From the NCBI GenBank assembly GCA_963789495.1, contig CAWBLP010000006.1, positions 1 to 64,000 on the forward strand: a stretch of DNA of 64,000 nucleotides, given 5' to 3'. The notes below the pieces were generated by a model. That model made no database searches, had not been told where the DNA came from, and saw only the letters and a program-made list of their open reading frames with translations. The position numbers and the translations under genes are program-made. Shown one piece after another: positions 1-8,679 of the stretch (positions within the stretch are counted from its first letter, which is position 1; every line of letters starts with the position of its first letter). The stretch is from CAWBLP01 sp963789495. Its GTDB lineage: Bacteria; Pseudomonadota; Alphaproteobacteria; Acetobacterales; Acetobacteraceae.

Positions 1-1
1 A

Positions 2-463
2 CAATGGGGTCGCCCTGCCGGTGATCTGGTTGAACATGGCCTCGGCCCGGCCTGGGTTCGGCAACAGGGCAACGGCTTCTGCAAGGCCCGCCGAACGTCG
101 GATCACGTCCCGTCCTTCCTCGGTATCCACGCCACCCCGCCGCATCATGAAGTCGATCACGTCCATCACGATGGCAGCACCAGCCTCATCAAGGTTCTTG
201 CCTCGGTACCGGCGATACTCGGATGCCAGCCGGTCGAATTCGTCCTGGTTGGGGTTCTGAATGCCTTGGCGGACCGCCTCGATCCGACGCCTCCATTCGA
301 GCAGGATCGGACCGGCTACGACGTTCGCCTCGGCCTCGGTCTGCTTGCGGGTGGACGAGACGAACTCGACCTTGCCGCCGAGGGCGTGGCGGACGTCCGC
401 TGGAATTGCCATTCGCACGAAATAGGTCTTCCCGACCTTCCGTAGATGCTTTTGGTTGCCCAC
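2..463 (-). CDS. Tyrosine-type site-specific integrase, N-terminal part (runs off the window)
   Basis: A continuous minus-strand frame runs from GTG 463 (or ATG 412) off the left edge without a stop. The N-terminus (GNQKHLRKVGKTYFVRMAIP, followed by a stretch on a Lys-Gln-Thr-Glu-Ala-Glu-rich helix) has the look of the DUF6538-type N-terminal domain of phage and genomic-island integrases, which precedes the SAM-like core-binding domain. An in-frame TAG lies 14 codons upstream of the GTG, so the 5' end is real. The catalytic R-H-R-Y part would lie outside the window. A gene of this kind at an edge next to IS elements and gene debris suggests an island or prophage boundary. The family call rests on pattern recognition; the start is uncertain between 463 and 412. 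Confidence 0.6.
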   Translation of the reverse strand, partial: MGNQKHLRKVGKTYFVRMAIPADVRHALGGKVEFVSSTRKQTEAEANVVAGPILLEWRRRIEAVRQGIQNPNQDEFDRLASEYRRYRGKNLDEAGAAIVMDVIDFMMRRGGVDTEEGRDVIRRSAGLAEAVALLPNPGRAEAMFNQITGRATPL

Positions 464-765
464 GACCCTCGCAAGCTCCGGGTGATCGACCTTGCCCGGA
501 GCCTACTTCTGGTAAGAATTCTGGTAAAGTGCCGAGGCCAGATGCAAGGAATTGCTGGATTTTCTGGCTTTTTTGACTTTAAACATCCCATCCCGCCGGG
601 GACGCCAGCCTTCCAAGCGATGTCTAATATAATTTGTTGATACTTCTGAGAAATTCCAGCACGAGAACCCGGCGGCCCCCACTACGGCCTCCACCTGTTT
701 GACACGACCTGGGCGCAGCACGGCCGGAGCTTCGCCGTCCATCGCACCGGCGTCACCTCGGACGG
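464..765. other. Integrase upstream region and orphan coding debris
   Basis: No complete gene is seen. Immediately upstream of the integrase there is a short direct repeat (TTCTGGTAA twice around 508-535), of the kind that could be an arm-type recombinase site, but this is speculative. From about 664 to 790 the plus strand is open in a GC-rich frame reading like a protein interior (HYGLHLFDTTWAQHGRSF) with no start. It may be the tail of a gene cut off when the neighbouring propeller gene was joined here. I do not recognise the family. Confidence 0.35.
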
Positions 766-1941
766 CTACGGGCTGCCGGGGCCCATGCGGGCAGATGCCG
801 GGTGCCCGGGCAGCTTGAACCGCTTGCCGATGTCGGTCAGCTTCGTCCCGTCCACCTTCAGGATCGACAAATCCTGGTCGCTGAAGTTGCCAACCAGCAG
901 ATAGCGCCCGTCCGGGGTGAACGCCGCGGCCTCGGGGAAGGCGCCGACCGCGATGGTCTGCACCGGCGTCACCTTCTTGTCCTCGATGTGCAGCAGCGTG
1001 ACGCTGCCGTTCGGCTGATGGAACCACGCCTGCGGCAGGTTGGAACCGTCCACGTTCACCACCGCCGCCAAGTCGCCCTTCGGGCTCATCGCAAGGCCCT
1101 CCGGTGCGTCGCCCACGGTGACGCGGTCGATCACGTGCGGATGCGGCCCCTCCAGGTCGATGACGCTGACCGCATCGGCATTGCCGTCGGACGTCCCGCC
1201 ATTGCCGTTGTCCGCGGTGAGCGCCAGGTGTGAGTTCGGCGCGACGACCACGTTGTAGGGGAATATGTAGGTCGGAAAGTCGTGCTTGGTGTAGGTCACC
1301 TTGTCGCCCTCGACGTCCAGCAGGGCGATCTTGTTGTCCGGCGACTTGGTGGCCAGCGCGTGCTTGCCGTCCGGGGTGAACTCCACCGCGGCAACGCCCG
1401 GCGCGATCGGGATCGTGCCGGTCGGCGTCACCTGCATGCCGTCGATCTTCAGCACGCTGATGGTGCCGTCATGGCGGTTGCAGACCAGCGCGAGGTCGCC
1501 CTTCGGACTGATCGCCAAACCCGACGGCTGCTTGCCTAGGGTTAGCGTCTGCGCCAGCTTCGGCGGGTTCGCCTTCAGGTTGATGACGAACACTTTGTCG
1601 GTCGGCGCCAGCTTGCGCTTGCCGTTCTCCTCGGTCACCGTCATCGCATCGGCGACCAGGGCGAAGCTGTTGTCCGGCGCGATCGCCACATTGGTCGGCG
1701 GACCGACGAGCGAATTCTCCAGCGGCAGCGTGGCGATGATCTTCGGCTGCTCGGGGTTCGCCAGATCCAGGATGACGACGCTGTCCTTGCCGGTCGGATT
1801 GAGCATCGGCTTGCCCTGCGCATCGGTGCCGGGCTTCTCGTCTAGGCCGACGATCATGTAGGGCGCCGCCGTTGCGGGCAGCGCGGCGGAGGCGAGCAAA
1901 GCAAGACCGGCAAGCACGGACTTTCGCGAATACGTGGCCAT
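766..1941 (-). CDS. Secreted YncE/lactonase-like beta-propeller protein
   Basis: 391 residues from ATG 1941, chosen because GGGAGGGG lies 6-13 bases upstream and because the first 25 residues form a clean signal peptide (basic MATYSRKS, hydrophobic LAGLALLASAALP, Ala-x-Ala cleavage). The mature part shows repeated blades of the YncE/lactonase type, with motifs such as VAIAPDNSFALVADA, LAISPKGDLALVCNR, VEFTPDGKHALATKS and AAFTPDGRYLLVGNF, each a beta strand plus a PDG/PKG turn. Such proteins are periplasmic seven-bladed propellers that bind ligands or DNA or act as accessory proteins; no catalytic role can be read here. The last residues (GPGSP) differ from the usual family end, so the extreme C-terminus may have been altered where the gene meets unrelated debris. 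It is transcribed divergently from IS copy 1. Confidence 0.8.
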   Translation of the reverse strand: MATYSRKSVLAGLALLASAALPATAAPYMIVGLDEKPGTDAQGKPMLNPTGKDSVVILDLANPEQPKIIATLPLENSLVGPPTNVAIAPDNSFALVADAMTVTEENGKRKLAPTDKVFVINLKANPPKLAQTLTLGKQPSGLAISPKGDLALVCNRHDGTISVLKIDGMQVTPTGTIPIAPGVAAVEFTPDGKHALATKSPDNKIALLDVEGDKVTYTKHDFPTYIFPYNVVVAPNSHLALTADNGNGGTSDGNADAVSVIDLEGPHPHVIDRVTVGDAPEGLAMSPKGDLAAVVNVDGSNLPQAWFHQPNGSVTLLHIEDKKVTPVQTIAVGAFPEAAAFTPDGRYLLVGNFSDQDLSILKVDGTKLTDIGKRFKLPGHPASARMGPGSP

Positions 1942-2074
1942 GACTGTCCCCTCCCAGGGCTGTTGTTGTTGTTGGTGCACCGGCACTGTGGAAGCGATTG
2001 CGTGGTCTCGCAAGGCCGCAGCCGACAATGCGGGCCCGAAAGAATGTCCCCTCCGGCCAACATTCGTGCTCAAT

Positions 2075-3121
2075 AGACCCGTTGCGAAAATGAGTACGTT
2101 AGCGGCTCTCCGTCGGTGAGCTGAGCCGGCGCGGCCGAGCTTGACAGGTCACGGGACGATTCGATTCGTCGAGAACCTTCTTCATGAAGGTACCGGCCCG
2201 ATGTCCCGTCCGTTCTCCGCTGCCCGGTTGCGCGCCAGCACGAGCTTCGTCCGCCTGACCGGGGTCAGCGTCGCCACGTTCGACAAAATGCTGAAGCAAC
2301 TCGCGGACCCCTGGGAGAAAGCTCAGCTGCACAAGGCCAAATCCGGCCGCCCCTGGGACGTCGGTGGTTTGGAAGATCATCTTTTGATCATGCTGATCTA
2401 TTATCGTTGCTACATCACCCAGGAGTTCCTGGGCTTCTTCTACAACGTCAACAAAAGCGCGATCTGCCGAGCGATCCAGCGGATCGAAAAGCTCGCCCGG
2501 CCGCTGATCGGGGTTGGACGGAAGCCCAAAATCAGTCGGAACGAGGCCGAGGCCCTGATCGTCGATTGCACCGAGCAGCCGATCCAGCGTCCTGACACGG
2601 ACGCCAAACAGCGAGAGCATTACTCCGGCAAGAAGAAGCGCCATACGGTGAAGACCGAATACATCGTTACCCGGAATGGTCGTATCGTCAGCGCCTCGCC
2701 CTCTCACCCCGGCAGTCACCATGACCTGGCGATCCGTCGCAATGGACCAAAGCTGCCGAGGAAGGCACGGCTCTACGCGGACAGTGCGTACCAGGGGTAC
2801 GACAAGGAACATCGGAACCTGGAATGTCCATACAAGAAGCCAAAGAACGGGAAACTCACTGATGAGGAGAAGGCATATAACCGTGGACTGAGTGGATTCC
2901 GTGTCAGGGTTGAGCACCGGATCGGACGAACGAAACGGTTCAGGATCGCTGCTGAGCGGTTTCGCAACCCACTTGGGACGCATCACACCAAAATCTCCAT
3001 CATCGCGGGACTGGTGAACCTGCAAGCTGGGTTCGGACCGTTCTGATCAGGTGAGGGAAACGCCGCCGGTGAGAACGCGCCGGACACCGCTGACCGGGGG
3101 GCCGACTTTCGCAACGGGTCT
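2075..3121 (+). mobile_element. IS5-family (ISL2-like) insertion sequence, copy 1
   Basis: Complete 1047-bp element. The ends are AGACCCGTTGCGAAA and its inverse complement at 3107-3121 (15-bp terminal inverted repeat). The target duplication is AAT (2072-2074 and 3122-3124), fitting the 3-bp ANT pattern of ISL2-type members of the IS5 family. It carries one transposase gene. A second copy of equal length lies inverted at 62774-63820; the only base difference I could see is at position 2163 versus 63732. The intact TSD shows that this copy transposed into this site by itself. Confidence 0.92.
2201..3046 (+). CDS. IS5-family DDE transposase (HTH + DDE_4 type)
   Basis: 281 residues from ATG 2201 (an upstream TTG at 2141 is in frame but adds residues atypical for the family). 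The N-terminal half contains a helix-turn-helix (RLTGVSVATFDKMLKQL and later NVNKSAICRAIQRIEKL). The catalytic half has the first Asp in LIVDCTEQPIQRP, the second in LYADSAYQGY and a Glu in the RVRVEHRIGRTKRF segment, the D-D-E arrangement of DDE_Tnp_4 transposases. Basic KKKRHTVK follows the first Asp, as expected. The gene looks intact and active. It is the only gene in the element. Confidence 0.92.
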   Translation: MSRPFSAARLRASTSFVRLTGVSVATFDKMLKQLADPWEKAQLHKAKSGRPWDVGGLEDHLLIMLIYYRCYITQEFLGFFYNVNKSAICRAIQRIEKLARPLIGVGRKPKISRNEAEALIVDCTEQPIQRPDTDAKQREHYSGKKKRHTVKTEYIVTRNGRIVSASPSHPGSHHDLAIRRNGPKLPRKARLYADSAYQGYDKEHRNLECPYKKPKNGKLTDEEKAYNRGLSGFRVRVEHRIGRTKRFRIAAERFRNPLGTHHTKISIIAGLVNLQAGFGPF

Positions 3122-3665
3122 AATCTGCCGGTGGATGACGGCACGCACATGTCGTACCCGCCTGAGGAACCCGGCTATCCTTCGCTGCGGCTGATGCTGT
3201 GCACGCCGCCGTTAAGGGCGGTTGCGGACCGTGCTGTCTATGTCTGCGAAGACCCCAATCTACTGGCGATCGCCGCGGATCGGCTGGGGTCCCGCTGCTA
3301 CGCCTTGGTTTCGACCGATGGAATGCCGGCCGTCACTCAGGACCGGCTGTTGAGCCTGTTGGCGCGGCGGGCACGTGTCTGCACTATTACGACGACTTTG
3401 ATTGGGCGGGCATGCGTATCGGCAATCACGTGATGCGGGCATGGTGCCCGACCTTGGCGCTTTGCGGCCGCCGATTATCAGGCTGCCGCTTGGAAGTCGG
3501 CATAGCCACGGCGGTCGCTGGAGGCGCACCCGCGCTCGCATCGTGGGACACCGCGCACTTGCGCCCGCCATGCAGTGCCATACCATCGTGGTATCGGAAG
3601 AAAGTGTCGCTCAGACACTCCCGCGGGATCTGGATCGTTCCGGTACCACGCCGGAGGTCGGGTGA
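3122..3665 (+). pseudogene. Decayed jetD-like gene (TIGR02679 / DUF2399 C-terminal region)
   Basis: Three reading frames must be joined to read the protein. The first (from 3122) gives NLPVDDGTHM, then AVYVCEDPNLLAIAADRLG near 3236-3290. The second gives HYYDDFDWAGMRIGNHVM near 3379-3434. A third gives VVSEESVAQTLPRDL near 3588-3632. These are the hallmark blocks of the TOPRIM-like DUF2399 domain of TIGR02679 proteins, which include JetD of Wadjet systems; Wadjet cleaves circular plasmid DNA. The N-terminal half is missing and no jetA, jetB or jetC is in the window, so this is a remnant. The frame reads through IS copy 1: bases before the insertion (2051-2074) continue it as PTFVLNL, so the IS entered an already decaying gene. 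Its true left boundary is unclear and may reach into the propeller promoter region. Confidence 0.65.
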
Positions 3666-4015
3666 TTTTCTGCCTTTGTCCGGATCATCCAAACAGGGGG
3701 CTGCATTGTTTTCGGCGGCTCGGTTCTGCGATGGGGATCTCGTGCCTCCTCGTCAACAAGCCTCGACTTGATGAGCTTGAGATCGCACGTGACTTGATCG
3801 GCGAGGTCTCGCGTCTCTCGGGCCACAACTCAACCTTTCCGACCAAGCATCATGCCGTCTGGCCGCTCGAACGACAACCCTATGCGCGAGAGCGGTTCTG
3901 CCACCTTGGGCGGAGTCACCAGAAAATTGTTACTTCGATGAGGCCCCAAGCTCCCGCGACGCCAGTCACCACGGAACCGCTTTCACCCGATCCCGCTAGC
4001 GCTTTACGGAAGCCG
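3666..4015. other. Intergenic DNA without a recognisable gene
   Basis: Only short, unconvincing frames are present between the jetD remnant and the histidine kinase. Nothing here could be assigned to a family, and the stretch is probably further coding debris. Confidence 0.5.
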
Positions 4016-5243
4016 TCAGTCGCAGTGTTCAACCATCTGCATCACCGCTGGTTGGATTTCATTTGGCGCGGTTGGACGGTCAGCGGCGTGGAACGTCCTG
4101 TGAGAGCGCGGCAGATCGATGACGAACCGGGTGCCTGTGGATTGGCCGCTTTCGACTGTGATGCTACCGGCCGCCTCTTGCACGAAGTCATGGACCTGGT
4201 TGAGGCCCAGGCCAGTACCTCTGCCAGCCTCCTTGGTGCTGAAGAACGGATCGAAGATCTTGCCAAGCAGGCTCTGGGGAATTCCGCATCCCGTGTCGGA
4301 CAGAGCGATTCGCACCGCGGGTCCGTCGGCGACCGAACCATTGTGATCTGATGGCGTGTTGCTGACCTCGATATGCAGCCGGCCACCGTCCGGCATGGCG
4401 TCGCGCGCATTCACCGCCACATTGAGCAGCGCAATCTCCAGTTCGGCCGGATCAACTTCAACCGGCCAGACGTCGGCCTGTACGTTCACCACAAGACTGA
4501 TCCGGCCTTGCAGTGCGATACGCAAACACTCGGCGATGAGCGGTATCTCACTCCGCAAATCGACCAACTCCGGCACCGAAGTCCGCCGCCGCGAGAGCAA
4601 CAGAAGGTGTCGGATGAGCGCCCTTCCGCTCTGGCTGGCACGCAGTATGTTGTCCATCAGGTGCGCCAGGTCTGCGCCGTTTCGCGACTTCGCCAACTGC
4701 GCATTTCCCGCAAAGATCGCCAGCAGATTGTTGAAGTCATGGGCGACGCCCGCGGTAAGCTGACCGATCGCCTCCAGCTTCTGGGCCTGCCGAAGTCGCG
4801 CTGCGAATTCCATGCGATCTGTGATGTCGCGTGTCTTCGCAAGTATCAGACGGGCGCCATTCTCGGTCTCTGGCGGCACCGGCACCAACGTTACATCGAT
4901 GGTTCGCGGCTGGCCGCCGATTGCATGCTCGACTTCGTATTGATACAATTCGCCGCTGCGCAGGCATTCCCGCAGATGATCCAGCGGTATGAGAGTTGCC
5001 GCGGCCTGATTGTCTGTCAGGGATCGACCGATCACTTGCTCCCGCGGCAGGCAGTACGTCGTCTCGCAAGCCTGAATTCATGTCGACAACCACAACGTCG
5101 CCATGGGGCAGTGCGCGAATCCAGAGCAGGCAATCCAAGCAATTCTCGAAGCTGCTCCACAGCTGCGCGTAGGTGGAGGTGAGTCGCAAAGGGCGCTCCC
5201 CAACCGGAAATGTTTGCCGGATCCGATCGCTCTCGTTGCTCAT
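4016..5243 (-). pseudogene. Soluble PAS-type histidine kinase, frameshifted
   Basis: The gene begins at ATG 5243 (MSNESDRIRQTFP, GGGAAG upstream) and reads a PAS-like start up to VVVDMNSGL near 5066. It then needs a one-base shift to continue as ETTYCLPREQVIGRSL down to 4016. The second part holds a PAS end (ITDRMEFAARLRQAQKLEA), a histidine box AHDFNNLLA, the N box NVAVNARDAMPDGG, the G1 box DTGCGIP and the F/G2 boxes FDPFFSTKEAGRGTGLGL, so every catalytic motif is present. There is no transmembrane segment, so it would sense a cytoplasmic signal. It ends with an intact stop. As sequenced, the sensory N-terminus is disconnected from the kinase core. A sequencing error is possible, but a second regulator nearby is also frameshifted. 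Confidence 0.8.
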
Positions 5244-5895
5244 TTCAGTGCTTCCCAGGATTGCAATGGGACGGTGGTATGCGGTTTCGCAGCGCACTTG
5301 CATTGATATCTAAATCGTCCCGTTCTGGTCCAGAGTTAATCAAATACAGAATGCTACCCGATTCCGCCTAGGTATTCCCGCGCCGTATACAACTGTACAC
5401 CTCAGACAACCGGGCCAGCTACTGACAAGTGGGGAGCCCTGCGCATCCTCGCGAAGCGCCCTAGCCTTCTCTGCATCGGCCCAAACATGCCGGTCAGCCA
5501 GTTCGTTATGGGGCGTGCCGCAGTTGCGACACCGATGCTGCGATGCTCATCGCAACACGGCGCCGCTGAAGGATATCGCGACGGTACTGGCCTGCAACGT
5601 CTGGCCTTGCTTCAAGCGCGAAAGGCTGGTGGTGCCGATCTTCGTGCAACTCTAGATGGAGGAGGCTGGGCAACGTCGTTCGCGACCATGCAAGCCGAGA
5701 AAGCAGGCTTCTCTATTGGCCCGCGAACGCAGCACGCCAGTCCATGCCCGTAAGACAGCGACGCAATTTCACGCTGTGGCCTTGATCGGGTGCGGCAAGA
5801 GGCAAGAGGGTTCGTATGAGGCTTGCAAGTCGCTACTCTGACGGGCGCTACGCGCCGAAACTGGCGGCCACCAGATCTATGTGAATCTCCAATGA
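5244..5895. other. Non-coding or decayed spacer
   Basis: About 650 bases without a convincing gene on either strand. The part next to 5244 is AT-richer (5320-5400) and probably holds the promoter of the kinase. The rest (5480-5840) contains short open frames without family resemblance. Confidence 0.45.
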
Positions 5896-6237
5896 CTACA
5901 GCAGTGTCGAGGATACGGCCGAGGCCGACAGGTGCGTCGGCTGTCGGGTGCCTTGGACCACTTCTGTAACTTCACGAAGCACCGCCGTCTTCGAACGATG
6001 GCCTTCGCCGCTAAGGGCAGGTGTCAGAACGACTTGCAAAATGGCCTGTATCCACTGGCGGTGCAGCATCATGAACTCCGCCTCTGGCGGATCGGCTGCG
6101 CAGTCCATCAGCCGGTCGAGTTTCGTGCTGACCGACCAGAACTCAGCACATCGCTGAGATAGGTCTGTATTCTGAGGGTCGTTACAGGTGCCTCGGTCGA
6201 TGGTAGTTTCACCAGCACTCCTGATGCGAACGGACAT
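5896..6237 (-). CDS. Small hypothetical protein
   Basis: An open frame of 113 codons. The middle part (AEFWSVSTKLDRLMDCAADP, then a segment rich in Met, Gln and Trp ending in AILQVVLTPA) reads like an alpha-helical protein, with plausible codon use. The first 30 residues look less protein-like, so the true start may be internal. I recognise no family. It lies between the first histidine kinase and the first response regulator on the same strand, but spacing gives no proof of co-transcription. It could also be a fortuitous frame. Confidence 0.35.
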   Translation of the reverse strand: MSVRIRSAGETTIDRGTCNDPQNTDLSQRCAEFWSVSTKLDRLMDCAADPPEAEFMMLHRQWIQAILQVVLTPALSGEGHRSKTAVLREVTEVVQGTRQPTHLSASAVSSTLL

Positions 6238-6401
6238 CTCACACCTTTGGCGAGTTCGCGAGTTTCGCGCCAGTAACCTGCGCCCTTGGCACGCCTCGAC
6301 GCATCGCAGCCTCTCTTTTGGCTATCAAGGAGATTATAGATTCGTGACGTTCGATGGGAGACTAATAGTCTCTTGGCATACTGCAACAGATTATTTTGAG
6401 T

Positions 6402-7154
6402 TCAATTTTTTAGATCGCTACATTCAATTTTGGGACGGCCTGTGAGCATCAGTTCCGCGTAGCTCGGCTGTTGGGCGGCAGCGCGCAGCGCATTCCCGGG
6501 TGATTGACGCTCAATAAGCGGCAGCAATCCATGGCGCAAGGCAAAAGCCATCAGGTCGGCATTGTCGCGCAGTCCGTTGGCGTCCATGGCCTTGTATTTA
6601 TGGAAGGCAACGGTGCGCGGTGTGATGCCCAACTCACGAGCCACCATTTTCATTGAAAAACCGCGGACCAGGAGCACCAGAACCTGGAGTTCCCGCTGGG
6701 ACAAATTTATCGCACTTTGCGAACCGCCGTCCCGGGTCTCCTCCGGCAAGCGGCCGTCGATGGCGTGGGAAATCCGCGCCGAAGGGGCGCTACTGACTCG
6801 GAGTGTGGCAAGCAACTCGGCAAATGGCTGGGTCTTGCTGACAGCATATTCTGTGTCGGAATGATATCCTGGACCGCTGGTAAGGTAAGTCAATACTAGC
6901 TCCGGGTCCTTACAGCGCAGATATGTCCCGATCTCCGAGCTTATCTCTCCAGCATCAGCATCGATGATGGCGGCGTCCGGGTGGAACTCCGCCGCTGCGT
7001 TGAACGCCGCATATCGGCTGGCGCTCACTGCGCGAACCTCGAATTCAGGTTCCAGGCAATACTGCAGCCCGTCCAACAGCAGGGCGTGGTTCCCTATCAG
7101 GAGACATCGGCGTCTGGCTGGGACCACGATCGAATCCCCTCTCGGCAAAGCCAC
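6402..7154 (-). CDS. NarL/FixJ-type response regulator with a degenerate receiver
   Basis: 250 residues from GTG 7154; GTG 7127 is an alternative with AGAGGGG upstream and a more usual N-terminal length. The receiver starts RRCLLIGNHALLLDGL, where canonical regulators have two acidic residues (for example LLVDDHALL); here they are Gly-Asn. The phospho-acceptor strand still has Asp (AAIIDADAGE) and a Lys is present (AVSKTQPFAEL). The C-terminus has a full LuxR helix-turn-helix: LSQRELQVLVLLVRGFSMKM, then ARELGITPRTVAFHKYKAMD. Loss of the acidic pocket normally prevents Mg-dependent phosphorylation, so it may act phosphorylation-independently. It is a paralogue of the regulator at 10547-11312, with the same PRTVAFHKY recognition helix. 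A perfect palindrome lies directly upstream. Confidence 0.82.
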   Translation of the reverse strand: MALPRGDSIVVPARRRCLLIGNHALLLDGLQYCLEPEFEVRAVSASRYAAFNAAAEFHPDAAIIDADAGEISSEIGTYLRCKDPELVLTYLTSGPGYHSDTEYAVSKTQPFAELLATLRVSSAPSARISHAIDGRLPEETRDGGSQSAINLSQRELQVLVLLVRGFSMKMVARELGITPRTVAFHKYKAMDANGLRDNADLMAFALRHGLLPLIERQSPGNALRAAAQQPSYAELMLTGRPKIECSDLKN

Positions 7155-7158
7155 ATTT

Positions 7159-7173
7159 GCGTTAAATTAACGC
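7159..7173. promoter_or_regulatory. Perfect inverted repeat upstream of the response regulator
   Basis: GCGTTAA-A-TTAACGC, two perfect 7-base arms around one central base, sits 5 bases before GTG 7154 and in the AT-richest part of the spacer. Its size and position fit a dimer operator, perhaps for autoregulation by the LuxR-type protein. If translation starts at GTG 7127 it would lie in the leader or core promoter. Function is inferred only from symmetry and position. Confidence 0.4.
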
Positions 7174-7297
7174 TATAACCCCGGAAATAGCAACAACACG
7201 ATTCCGCCAGGGTTAAAATATACCTTACCGCATACGGCGCCGACGCTCTCGCCAAGCACGCCAGGCTGCCCGCATCCCCGCGTGCCCTGCACCAGCC

Positions 7298-8407
7298 TTA
7301 TTCACCTCGGGACGTGCCATCGTGGTCGCCACGCACCACATATTGTTGCCGGAGCATCAACCGATTCCGGTGCATCATGCGGTACAGCGTGACCCGCGAT
7401 ACACTCAACTCGCGAGCCGCACGGCTTACATTAAGGCCGTTCCGGTGCAGCGTGCCCAGCAACAGGTCGCGCTCAGCATCAGTCCCCGGCAATGGACGAG
7501 CCGCCTGCTGTCGGCTTGGCGGTGTCGCGGACGGTGCCACGCCAAGCCGCAAATCGTCGAGTTGAATCTCGCCAAAGTCGGTGAGCGCCACGGCGCGCTG
7601 GAGAACTGCCATCAGCTCAGAAATGTTGCCTGGCCACGAATGCGCATCTATTGCTCTCGATGCGGGCTCAGAGATCCGCGGAACCGGACGCCCGGACTGA
7701 AGTGCGAGATCCCGCACGAATGAGTTTGCCAGAATTCCAATGCCGCTCCGGCAATCGCGCAAAGGGGGCAGCGTCATAGCCAGCGCGCTGAGCCGGCGGT
7801 ATAGATCCTCGCTGAAGCGTCCAGCGACCAGCGCGTCCTTCGGCGGCAGCGTGATGGCAGCGATGACGCGAACATCAACCCCAACTGGATGGCGCCCGCC
7901 GACGCGCAGGACCTGGCCGTGTATCAGGAGGCGGAGCAGCTCCGCCTGGAGTGCGCCTGGCAGGCTGTCAATACCATCAAGGAACAACGTGCCTTTCTGA
8001 GCAGCCTCGATTTGACCCTGCGTGGACACGTTCTCACCAGCAAGCCGCCCATCCTCGCGGCCGAGCAATTCATCTGCTCTCGCACTCGCGGACACCTTGG
8101 TACAGTCCACTGTAACAAACGGGCCGGAACCCCGAGCCGAGTGATGGTGGATGGCACGCGCCGCCAGTTGGTGGCCGGCCCCGTTCTCGCCGGAGATCAA
8201 GACGGGCTGGTCAGACTGCGCGAAGTTTCTTATCTGCTCGACGACCTGCCGCATCGCCAGACTGCTGCCTGCTCTGAATGCCCATTCATAGGATGAAGCT
8301 GTGCGCGTCTGCTGGCCGTAATCCTCCTCCGGAGCACGGGCGCGGAAGCCTGTTTCTGCCCATCCAGTGGATTGCATATCGGGTGAGGACAGCGTTCCGT
8401 CAGTCAT
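7298..8407 (-). CDS. VpsR-like AAA+ regulator with degenerate ATPase motifs
   Basis: 369 residues from ATG 8407 (a TTG at 8497 is also in frame). The architecture is that of a sigma-54 enhancer-binding protein without a receiver: an AAA+ domain and a C-terminal Fis-type helix-turn-helix (LNVSRAARELSVSRVTLYRM). Key residues are altered. The Walker A is GENGAGHQ at about 73-80, with His in place of the catalytic Lys. The Walker B is LFLDGID, with Gly in place of Glu. The GAFTGA loop that contacts sigma-54 is missing, being replaced around residue 120 by GRLAGEN. Regulators of this kind, such as Vibrio VpsR (a polysaccharide activator), work without sigma-54 activation. Given the EPS operon downstream, control of polysaccharide genes is a reasonable inference. 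A plain DNA-binding role without ATP turnover is most likely. Confidence 0.85.
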   Translation of the reverse strand: MTDGTLSSPDMQSTGWAETGFRARAPEEDYGQQTRTASSYEWAFRAGSSLAMRQVVEQIRNFAQSDQPVLISGENGAGHQLAARAIHHHSARGSGPFVTVDCTKVSASARADELLGREDGRLAGENVSTQGQIEAAQKGTLFLDGIDSLPGALQAELLRLLIHGQVLRVGGRHPVGVDVRVIAAITLPPKDALVAGRFSEDLYRRLSALAMTLPPLRDCRSGIGILANSFVRDLALQSGRPVPRISEPASRAIDAHSWPGNISELMAVLQRAVALTDFGEIQLDDLRLGVAPSATPPSRQQAARPLPGTDAERDLLLGTLHRNGLNVSRAARELSVSRVTLYRMMHRNRLMLRQQYVVRGDHDGTSRGE

Positions 8408-8679
8408 GTCATGCGCCTTGCTGTGTTGGTACGCCAAGATACCGTTCACGCCGGTTATCAAGACGATCTCCGGTATATAAATCCGCTCGCCAAACAAACG
8501 CTATCCATCTAACTACGACTGGATGTAATTCCTACAACATTGAGCTGCATTATTATTTCCCCCGCAACCAAAAAGTGCAATTCTGTAAGGGCCGCAACCG
8601 CACATTGACGACATTTTGACGAAAAGACGTAGCGCTTGCTACTGGCAAGTTTAACAGCGGTTGATGCGCCGTCTGGAAC

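Noticed and set aside
590..625. tRNA 3' end as attachment site beside the integrase
   Set aside because: A short GC-rich block ending GACGCCA resembles an acceptor end, but no T-loop sequence GTTCGA or cloverleaf partner was found.
3122..3665. A functional Wadjet defence system
   Set aside because: Only frameshifted C-terminal pieces of a jetD-like gene are present. No jetA, jetB or jetC is visible in the window.
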